From positions 159,098,016-159,162,015 of the forward strand of contig NC_058404.1 in assembly GCF_002201575.2 (NCBI RefSeq): 64,000 bases of DNA, in the 5' to 3' direction. Source of the DNA: Neomonachus schauinslandi (lineage: Eukaryota > Chordata > Mammalia > Carnivora > Phocidae). Position numbers and translations under genes: made by a program. The notes under the pieces were generated by a model. That model made no database searches and was not told the origin of the DNA. It was given only the letters and a program-made list of their open reading frames with translations. This document shows positions 32,770 through 43,200 of this stretch, piece after piece (the first letter of the stretch is position 1; each line of letters begins with the position of its first letter).

Positions 32770-32952
32770 AATTTTTTTAAAGATTTTATTTATTTGACAG
32801 AGACACAGCAAGAGAGGGAACACAAGTGAGGGAGAGGGAGAAGCAGGCCTCCCACTGAGCAGGGAGCCGGATGCGGGGCTAGATCCCAGCACCCTGGGAT
32901 CATGACCTGAGCCGAGGGCAGACGCCTAACGACTGAGCCACCCAGGCACCCC
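32770..32952 (-). mobile_element. Carnivore SINE, antisense
   Basis: Flanks CTCTAGCAGCAA and CTCTAGGAGCAA are the target duplication. Confidence 0.92.
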
Positions 32953-33511
32953 TCTAGGAGCAAGTTAGAGTTAGAGCCAAGTGAAGCTAATAGGCTTTCA
33001 GGAAAAGCTGACCAAGAAGACCTGAACTAAGGTAGCAGTAGCAGAAATGAAGATTGAGAGCATTTTAAAAAATGCAGATTGTAGGCCTCTCAGAAAACTA
33101 ATTCAGAACCCCGGGGGCTGGAGGTCCAGGAACCTGGAATCTGTGTTTAACATCACCATAGGTGATTCTGATGTAGTCAGCTGACTTTGAGATGGAGGAG
33201 TGGAGACAGGGTCTAACTGGTTATAGGAGGGTAAAGAAAAAGGGGGGTGGTATCTAGGTTTCTTTGCTGGGTGGATGATGGTGTCATTCTCAAATACAGA
33301 AAGGTTGGGGGACACACCCTCCCCCCCAAATTGTTTTAGTAGCCTGTGATATATCTGGGTGAAACTATCCTGAGCAAATGGAGCTATCTCTTGCTTGGAT
33401 TACTGCTAGTTTCTTGCCACTGACCCCTAAGGACAGTGGGATGTCCTGTGACTTTTCATATATAGTTGTCAATGCTGTGCGGTCTTCTCAGTCTTTCAGC
33501 AAAAATTTTGT

Positions 33512-33702
33512 TTTATTTTTAAAGCTTTTATTTATTTGATAGAGACACAGTGAGAGAGGGAACACAAGCAGGGGGGAGTAGGAGAGGGAGAAGCAGGCCT
33601 CCCACGGAGCAGGGAGCCCAATGCGGGGCTCGATTCCAGGACCCTGGGAACATGACCCGAGCTGAAGGCAGACGCCTAACGACTGAGCCACCCAGGTGCC
33701 CC
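33512..33702 (-). mobile_element. Carnivore SINE, antisense
   Basis: Full length. Target duplication CAGCAAAAATTT. Confidence 0.93.
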
Positions 33703-34279
33703 ACAGCAAAAATTTAAAAAACCTGATCACTTCCTCTGCTATTGCAGAGTAGCTTAAAAATAAAATTATTTCCCTTGACATCTGTAATAATTTACATGTC
33801 TCCAACTGTAATAAGTTGGAAACCAATTGTTATTCAGGCGTATAGCTTAGGTAACTCTCCCCCGCCCCATTTTATTTATTGCTCCTACTGAAAGCTGAAA
33901 ATTTCTTACTCATCGTTTAAATCGGTCTCTTCCAATTAAAATGCCAGCCTAATTGTGACAGGGACCTCCTTTGCAGGCTTCATCACGGCACTCTCAGTCT
34001 CCCAAACTCCATTTCTACTCTGAGAAATTGTCAGATGGATTAAGTCCATTTACTATTGCATTTCACAGCTATTTCACCTTCCTTCACATCAAATCTAGAC
34101 AGTATCTTTCCACTTTATGCGCTCCGAATTAAAGTATCTCGCCCGAGTTTAAATATGAAAGGGCACAGCTCTAAGCTGCTTCAAAGTCTATGCAAACCCT
34201 GTCCAAAAATCCAGCGTGACCACAACAGGTGTCTGAGCTGAGAGCAGTAGGCAAAAACACTGCCAGGTCTTGCCCAAGT

Positions 34280-34436
34280 TGGTGCAAGCCCCTTTGGGAG
34301 GGGGCGGGGCTTTAGGACACTATCTGCCCCCGGTCGCTCGAGCTGACGTCAATGCAGCGACGCAGAAGATTACGGGAGAGCCCGTGCTTCTCAGATCCCG
34401 GCGGCCAGTGCGATGGGTACGCTTTACGGCTTGCGG
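34280..34436 (+). promoter_or_regulatory. AASDH: AASDH promoter and noncoding exon 1
   Basis: A small GC-rich island in otherwise AT-rich DNA. It contains a GC box (GGGGCGGGGC, 34301-34310), a perfect CRE palindrome TGACGTCA (34344-34351) and several CpGs. There is no TATA box. The exon ends at CGG|GTAACT after 34436. The start site is probably between the CRE and about 34,400. Exon 1 holds an ATG at 34413 that, when spliced, makes a short upstream ORF. CREB/ATF-type control is an inference from the site. Confidence 0.8.
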
Positions 34437-36945
34437 GTAACTGTTTTTTTAATATGTGTTGGGGGAGATTCTGGGTTCGGGCTTTTTGGAGGGTTCGGAT
34501 GGGCTAAAGCCTCTGCCGCAGTCGTCAGGCCTTCTGAGTCTCGCAGGAGGCTGCATCCAGCAGGGGTTTGTGTGAGGAAAGTGAAGTAGGGTGAGGCCTC
34601 GGGCTGGCTGTGCAGATTGGTTCAGCCTCAGGGCCACCGCCTCGCCTGGGATGTGTCAGTGGCGTCTGGCAGGTTGGTGTACTGCAAAGACTAAACTGAC
34701 CTGTGTGATCTCTCCAGAGTTACCCAGCCTCAGACTCTCAGCCCCTTCATTCCGAAGGAAATAAATCTGCTCCACCTATTGGTTTGGAAGAGCAAATGAA
34801 AAAGCGTTGTGGGAGCTACAGAGTGCATTGTTATTAAATGTAGTTGCATAATGTAAATTAAGCCAATGGATACAGCAAAATGAAGTTTCTAGATTATTTA
34901 ACTCTCTTTAAAATAACTGATAACTTGGGAAGAGAAACCCTTGGAGCGCGAGAATTTGTTGACACTCTTAAGACCTTTGATAACTTCATAAGTAGCCTCT
35001 ACTGTTACAAATGAAGTAGCGAATATCTTAATGATTCCATTACATATAAAATCTGCTTACCAGATTTGCTACCCCCCCCCCATGAGGTCTCAGAAATGTT
35101 TGGTGTCCAATAAGTATTTTTTTTTTAAGTATAGTATTTTTTTTTTATTGGAGAGAATGTATTTGATTGTTAAAATAAAAACGTTACGCAATAGATCTTG
35201 CCTTAAGTCTGTAGCAACCACTGGGAAACTGGCAGTTAAAAGTAGAAAAACATCTGAATTACATAGATGTGTGGTGAGTGTTGTAATTTGTCATAAAAAT
35301 GGTATTTTTTAAAGTTAACTTTATAATCTTGCCCCTTTGATGTCAGGTATTTTGTAGTATAATCAGAATGTCTTCATGTGGAAAATTAATGGCTGTAATT
35401 GTTTTTGCATTAAAAATGCATTTTGGGGGGGATAAATACAGTATACCATTTTTGTGAAAATGCCTTAGAGTGTAAGCCATTTGTCTCTCTAGCAGGAGAG
35501 CGTAGCAGAAGATGTCCTTCTGCACTGACTATACCTCCTGTGAAAAACGCATTTGGCATAATTAATGCGTGCTATGGACAGTATTTATATAATGATCATT
35601 TGTGTGTATGAGGAAAAGTTTAAAATTTTTATCTTGTACATTACAAAAGAAAATATTTATAGAAATGCTTATTAAAAACTAAGTACCACAGTTATGTTTT
35701 TAAATTTTATATTTAGATAACGTGGCATTTTCAAACCTTATGGGTCTCAGTGGTTGTTGGTTCATTTTGCTCTCTTTAGGAATATTTTGTTTACTAATTC
35801 ATATAAATTAAATGATATAGGTAAAAGTTAATTTTATTTTGAATCAATGAAATCAGTTCAAATATGTATGCACAAGTAAAAAAAACTAAAGTAGGCTACG
35901 TGGTAAATCTTACCTGCTTTTGAAATACAGAAAAGAGTTCACAGAAGAGAAAAAAAAAATCACCTTTATTCTCAAGGAAATACTAGCAGTTATTTCTTCT
36001 AAATCGTTGATCCCTAAAGTTTTTTTTGATGAAATACTGTTTAAAATCTTTTTTTTTTTAAAGATTTTATTTATTTATTTGAGAGAGAGAGAATGAGAGA
36101 GAGCACATGAGAGGGGGGAGGGTCAGAGGGAGAAGCAGACCCCCCGCCGAGCAGGGAGCCCGACGTGGGACTAGATCCCAGGACTCCAGGATCATGACCT
36201 GAGCCGAAGGCAGTCGCTTAACCAACTGAGCCACCCAGGCGCCCCTGTTTAAAATCTTTATATTGAGAAGTCCAGACCATATTGATACAATGCTTTGAGT
36301 TGTAATACTATAGTTTAAATGGATTTATTGGCAGTTCAAAAAGAGAGAATAAAGAGGTTATTCAACATTTATAAAAGTGACTTGATGTGACCTCTGAAGT
36401 ATTATAATAAATAATATAGTTTATATATAGTGAACTAAAATGGGGTGGATTTAGGTAGTTTTCTTTTTCCTATCAAAGGTTTGTTTTGCTGTCACCTAAG
36501 TTCAGTTCCTAAAAGCACAGTTTATTTGCGTTAGTCTTTTGTGCATGATTTTAACCACTTTATCTTAATCTGGAACGATAACTAAAGAAAAAATGAAAAA
36601 ATTAAGCATGTAGTGCTTTAAATTGAGTTTTATTGGTTAATTTTTTGTTTTTTCCCATTGTGGGCAGTTGAGAGAGACTACATATGTACCTGTTTCATTC
36701 TCCCCTGTGTATACCGCTCCTCTCCCAAATTTTCTTCCAGCACTGACCCAGTATTAGGTCAATGGTATCAGATTAATTTTCAACCTCATTGTTCTCACCA
36801 CAGACCATTCCTGGCTCTGAGATTAATAATGTTTTTGATATATTTATTTTTGTGAGGAATGATTTATATAGAAGTTTCTCTCTCCCTTTCTCATCCTAAC
36901 TAGGTTCCCTAAAACTCCCTGTCCCCATAATCTCTCTGTATATAG
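34437..36945 (+). other. AASDH: AASDH intron 1
   Basis: Intron after the noncoding first exon. Only one SINE (36045-36246) is present. A poly(C) tract lies at about 35,071-35,081. No further exon can be supported, although an untranslated alternative exon near 35,490 (after CTCTCTAG) cannot be excluded. Confidence 0.6.
36046..36245 (-). mobile_element. Carnivore SINE, antisense, AASDH intron 1
   Basis: Full length. Target duplication CTGTTTAAAATCTTT. Confidence 0.94.
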
Positions 36946-37220
36946 GTAGAGTTCTCTGCTGCCAATGATGTTTAGAGAAACTTCAGTGAAATGACTCTTC
37001 AAGAATTGGTGCATCAGGCTGCCTCCATTTATTCAGATAAAATAGCTGTATGTTTTGATGAGTGCAACAACCAGCCTCCAGTTTATTACACCTATAAGAC
37101 TGTGGTTAATGCTGCTTCAGAATTATCAAATTTCCTGCAATTACACTGTACCTTTCAAGGAATTCGGGAAGTTGGTCTCTACTGCCATCCTGGGATAAAC
37201 TTACCCTCTTGGATTTTAGG
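36946..37220 (+). CDS. AASDH: AASDH exon 2 with start codon (CDS from 36991)
   Basis: Acceptor CTCTCTGTATATAG at 36945. ATG at 36991 opens MTLQELVHQAASIYSDKIAV, matching the family N-terminus. The 45-base leader holds the end of one upstream ORF and all of a second that overlaps the start as ATGA. Ends ILG with donor GG|GTAATT. Confidence 0.94.
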
Positions 37221-40200
37221 GTAATTGTTTTAATACTAAATTTTTAGTTTTCTAATCTAACTTATAATTCTTTAATACATAGAATATGTTGTAACTTACT
37301 ATTCTGTTTACTATTTTATTTTTATGTATTGCTTGTTAGATTTTAGGCTAAAGGAATTCATATTTATCCCAAGATTATTATTTTTCTTAAGGATTTATGA
37401 AATTCTTAAAGATTTATTTGACAGAGCACAAGCAAGGGGAACAGGAGAAACAGACTCCCCGCTGAGCAGGGAGACCGATTTGGGGCTGGTTCCCAGGACC
37501 CTGGGATCATGACCTGAGCTGAAGGCAGACGCTTAACCAACTGAGCCACCCAGGTGCCCCTACCCCAAGATTATTTTTAATCATTTAAGTTAGTTAATCT
37601 GAGTTTATGTAGGAGAGACCAGAAGTTTTTGCTAATAGAACACTTAAATATCTCCAAGATATAAGGGCTTCATTTGTCTGCCAAAAGAAAACAGTCATAA
37701 ATTCTGTTATATCAGAGAAAACAAGTATTTCAGAAATATTGTAACTGTTTTTTTCCCCTGAGACTGAAGTTCTAGGTACTCAGGTATTCAGTAAGTGAGT
37801 GAATTAATAAATGAAAGTTTTGAATGATGGTTCATAAAAATTGAGCTATGAACTGAGGAAGACACTAATTAAAAAAATCATTTGCAAAATGTTCATTAAG
37901 TTCTAGAATATTATCCTTATATAGTGATTTCTGTACTTGAGTTCTGCAGTAAATAAGAGCTGCTAAAGAATTAGAAAAGTTGATATTCATCCCATGGGAT
38001 GTGTGTTAGTAGATTAATTGTATAAATGTAAAGCAAAAAAAGTTAAAATTTTACTTTCATCCAATCATTGACAAAATTTTATTGAGAATTTCCTACAAAA
38101 AGCTATTGTCTCTAAAGTATACCTCAAAGTGCTTTTTTTAAATTTTATTTTGAAGTAATCTTTGCATCCAAAGTGGGGCTCAAACCCACAACCCCAAGAT
38201 CAAGAGTCCTATGCTCTACCAACTGAGCCAGCCAGGTCCCCCTACCTGAAAGTACTTTTAGTTAAAACAACTAACTAATTTTGGATCTTTATTGCCACTT
38301 AAAAATCAGTTTTAAAGTTGTTTCCCTCCCCCTTAAGGTATCCTGGATTTGGTGAAATGTCATTTTTAGTATAGATTGTATTAATCTGCATACTAGTAAG
38401 TTACATATGGATATTTAGCTTATGTTATCTTAGTTAGATGAAGAAACAAGACTCTGCTACCTATTTGGTATTTTAGTAGTAGTGTTAACCAAGTATATTC
38501 TACTGTAATACATTAGCTTTAAAAAAATCTTGGATTTCTGTATATTAAGTGATAAAAATTTAATAACGGATATTCAGTCTTAAAGACATAATAAAAATAA
38601 TTATAACCAAAGATGTGTCAACAAAAATATTGGGCATTTCTGATATAGTCAACAGTAAAGTACGTAGAGAAATACTTAAAGATGATTTTCAACAGATCTT
38701 CTATGCTGACTCTGTACTGTTTCTTTAGAATTCTCCAAGTCCCTGCTGCTTATGCTCCTCTTGATCCAGATGCACCACCAGCATTATCAACTCATTTTAT
38801 GAAAAAATGTAATCTAAGTTATATTCTTGTTGAAAAACAGCAAATTCATGTAAGTGTGTGTATTTAAATTATTTTTTGTTTTTTGTTTTTAAAGATTTTA
38901 TTTATTTATTTGACAGAGAGAGACATAGCGAGAGAGGGAACACAAGCAGGGGGAGTAGGAGAGGGAGAAGCAGGCTTCCCCGCGGAGCAGGGAGCCCGAT
39001 GTGGGGCTCGATCCCAGGGTCCTGGGATCACGACCTGAGCCGAAGGCAGATGCTTAACGACTGAGCCACCCAGGCGCCCCTGAATTGTTTTTTTTATGTG
39101 TTATGTTTATTTTTCAGTTGAAGGTTGTGTGTCTGTCCATCCGTGTCCACCTTTTCTAACTCTGCAGTTTTTCAGTCTCAGCACTTTTGACATTTGGGTT
39201 GGGTAATTGTTGTGAGGAGTGTCCTGTATATTATAGGTTGTTTTAGCAACATCCCTGGTTTCGACCCCCTGGATGCCAGTAGCACCCTCCCCGCCCGAGT
39301 TGTGACAGCGAAAATTGTCTCCAGAAATTACCAGATGTCTCCTGGAGGCACCCTTTACCCCCTACAATCTGTTGAGAAACACTGCTCTATAGCATGAACG
39401 TGTGTTCTAGATGTATAATAAGGTACTGCATTGTTTCGAATTTCCTTTCTCTTTCCAAAGTTGTTTCTATACTAGGAAAATTTTATAATACTTGCCACAA
39501 ATATAAAAGATAAGTGTTTTAATTTACAGTGGTCAACAACATTAAAGAATTATAACCAGGCTTAAATTTTGAAAAAGAGATTAGCACTTAAACCAGACTT
39601 CTCTGGAAAACTAAATTTATTTTTTAATTTTTTAAATGACTGCCAACCAAATACCTAGCCAAGGAACACTGCTTTATGGGTAATATTTGGTGTTAGGTGT
39701 TCAGCAAAATGCATCCCATGTTTCATTATTTTATTTGTAAAATATTTTTACCAAAGAGGAATAGAACATTATAGAACATATATTTAATTTAGCCTGTTTT
39801 TACCCTTTTCCTATCTGAACCAATTTATATTTGAGGGTAACTTAAATACATCCACCTATGTATCTGTATGTGTGTGCATCTCTGTATATGTAACAAAAAA
39901 TATCAAGAGCTTGAGATATATGGAGGACTTCCTAGAGAATCACGGGTATTAAAGTCTCTAGAAAGAGACAACTGAGGTATAATAGGCTAATATAATGGGT
40001 TAATATTCTCTAAATAAACCTATTCGTGTCTAGTCAAAAGTTTTCTTCTCGGGGCGCCTGGGTGGCTCAGTTGGTTAAGCGACTGCCTTCGGCTCAGGTC
40101 ATGATCCTGGAGTCCCTGGATCGAGTCCCGCATCGGGCTCCCTGCTTGGCAGGGAGTCTGCTTCTCCCTCTGGCACTCCCCCCTCTCATGTGTGCTCTCT

Positions 40201-43200
40201 CTCATTCTCTCTCTCTCAAATAAATAAATAAAATCTTTAAAAAAAAAAAAAAAGTTTTCTTCTCAAATTGGTTATTTCTCTGTTGATGTAAGCAAAACTA
40301 AAACGGATGTGACATTTTTTTTTTTAAGATTTTATTTATTCAACAGAGAAGGAGCACAAAAGCAGGGGGAGCAGCAGAGGGAGAGAGAGAAGCAGACTCC
40401 CCAATAAGTGAGGAGCCCGATGTGGGGCTCGATCCCAGGACCCTGGGATCATGACTCGAGACGAAGGCAGACTCTTAACCGACTGAGCCACCCAGGCGCC
40501 CCGACATTCATTTTTCTTAACCTTGGTGAAAGTTTTATAAAATAGGTGGTTGGGTATGAGAATTGTCAGTATCAGGTATTCTTTCTAACTGCTTATAAGG
40601 AGTTGGGCACATAGAAAATCCCCTAGAAAGTACCTTGCTTCCTGTTCCATGACTTTGATGTAAGTGTTCCTCCTTAACACATGAGCAATCAAATATTTAT
40701 TGAGCATATATAATATGCTCAGCATCCACTAGAGCAGTGGTTCTCAGTTTTTTATAATGCTGTCAGTAGGGGCACCTGGGTGGCTGAGTTGGTTAAGCGG
40801 CTGCCTTCTGCTCAGATCATGATCTCAGGGTCCTGAGATCGAGCCCCCGCATCGGGCTCCCTGCTCAGCGGGAAGCCTGCTTCTCCCTTTCCCACTCCCC
40901 CTGCTAATGTTCCCTCTCTCGCTGTGTGTGTCTCTGTCAAATAAATAAATAAATAAAATCTTAAAAAATCAGTTGTTGAGGTTTATTGGACATACAATAA
41001 AAATCACCAATTTTATGTGTATATTTTGATGAGTTTTGACAAATGTAAACAGTTAGGAAAGCCAGTCACACCACACCTGACCCCTAATATACAACAACAA
41101 ACAAACAAAACACTATAGGCTCTTGCATTGTGACCTTTTTCTCTCATTTCTCTTATTTTTCTCTCAGTTGTCTTTTTTTTTTTTTAAGATTTTATTTATT
41201 TATTCATGAGAGACAGAGACAGAGAGAGAGAAGCAGAGGGAGAAACAGGCTCCCAAGGAGGAGGGAGCCCGATGTGGGACTCGATCCCAGGACCCTGGGA
41301 TCAGGACCTGAGCCGAAGGCAGACGCTTAACCATCTGAGCCACCCAGACGCCCCTCTCGGTTGTCTTTTATAGTAATTTCTTTGATGTGAAAACTTGTTA
41401 TGTTTCATTAAGCTGCTTTTTATCAACCTAAAAAGGTATATTCAAAGGAGCCTCACTTTTAGCATGTAAAAATTGAATTTAGCATCTTTTTATCCAAATT
41501 AAGTAAATCTGTATTAATCTATCTCCATCTACCAAATACCTGAGCCAGAAACTCTGCAGTCTTCTTAGACTCACTCTGTATCCAGAGAGTTATGCAACCC
41601 TCTTGACTCTTGCTCATAGGCTCTGTCTGTCCACTCTTGTTGCAACAGACTAGTTCAGGCCTTATATGCGTATCCCAGTTGTTGCAAAAGTTTCATTAGA
41701 AGACCCTCACTTATCAAAAATCTTACCAATTACCAGTCTGTCCTTGATGGAGTAAAGTCTAGACTATGCTGTTGCCACTTTCAGTTGGATCTCATTGCTT
41801 ATAAGGTGCTTATAAGGTTAAGGTGTAAACTCATTAGTATTGAGTATATACGAAGTTATTAAGGATAGCATCTCCTCTTCTACTTCTCCCTCTCCCCCAG
41901 TTCTTCAGCTTATTGGAATGGTTAACATTCTCCACAGCATTAGCTTTCTCGGGTCATATACTCTGCATTAGGTGGTTTGAATAATAAAGTACTCCTCTTC
42001 ATTTGGACAAAAGCTTCTTATAACCCAAATATTACATATGACGTAGCAATCTCAGACCTTCCAGACAGAGTTAAATTCAGTCTCCTCTATTCCCATTAAC
42101 ATTTCAAGCATATTCATTGTCATAGTTGCCCTACAGTTGTATGTTTTTATGTCTTTTTATTTTGAAGGTGACATTGAAAATAAAGACAGCACTTTATTCT
42201 TCCAGGTTTGTTTTTTTTTTTTAATTTTTATTTGACAGAGACAGCAAGAGAGGGAACACAAGCAGGGGAAGTGGGAGAGGGGGAAGCAGGCTTCCTGCTG
42301 AGCAGGGAGCCCGATGTGGGGCTCAATCCCAGGACCCTGGGATCATGACCTGAGCCGAAGGCAGATGCTTAACGACTGAGCCACCCAGGCACCCCTATTC
42401 TTGCAGGTTTCTAATTTATTTTTTTAATCCCTAGTTATATAGAAGTACTCAAAACCATGTTGAAGGAGTAAATGAATACTTTGTATTACTTCTATGTAAA
42501 AAAGAACCTCTTTTAACATATTTATACTGTGAACTTTGTTCCCCATGTAACAGAAATTCAAATCTTCCTATGAAGTATTATTGAATTACGATACACTTAA
42601 AGAACATAATGACCTAGTGCTCTTCAGACTTCACTGGAAAAATGTTGAAGGGAGCTTGATGCTAAATGACAGAAAACAGAAATATGAAAAAGAAAAAATG
42701 GCAGACAGCACAAATTCTGGGAACAGCAATGAAGAAAAGTCAGATGAGCGCCTGGATGTGAGGCTAAATCATTGCCTGGCCTATGTTCTCCATACATCAG
42801 GCACTACAGGGATACCTAAGATTGTCAGAGTCCCTCATGCATGTATAGTGCTGAACATCCAACATTTTCGGTGAGTTCTGTCCTTCAAATCCTTCTTCAA
42901 AACTTGTATTTTAAAGTCAGTCAGAGAAAGACATGTATCATATGACCTCACTGATATGAGGAATTCTTAATCTCAGGAAACAAACTGAGGGTTGCTGGAG
43001 TGGTGGCGGGTGGGAGGGATGGGGTGGCTGGGTGATAGACATTGGGGAGGGTATGTGCTATGGTGAGCGCTGTGAATTGTGTAAGACTGATGAATCACAG
43101 ACCTGTACCTCTGATTAAGTACCGTGCGCTAACCGATTGCGCCACTGGAGCTCCACAGACCTGTACCTCTGAAACAAATAATACATTATATGTTAAAAAA

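Larger units (their letters stand above)
25441..34279. other. PPAT-AASDH intergenic region
   Basis: About 9 kb without a supported gene. It holds an L1M 3' end, about a dozen SINEs, an LTR-like block, antisense L1 pieces and older repeats. The stretch 25,441-26,285 and 33,710-34,280 show nothing recognisable, apart from the approach to the AASDH promoter. All open frames here read through repeats. Confidence 0.7.

Noticed and set aside
34449..34637. Minus-strand frame opposite the AASDH promoter (possible divergent gene)
   Set aside because: GC-rich chance frame of 62 codons, with no splice support or recognised motif. A short divergent noncoding transcript remains possible.
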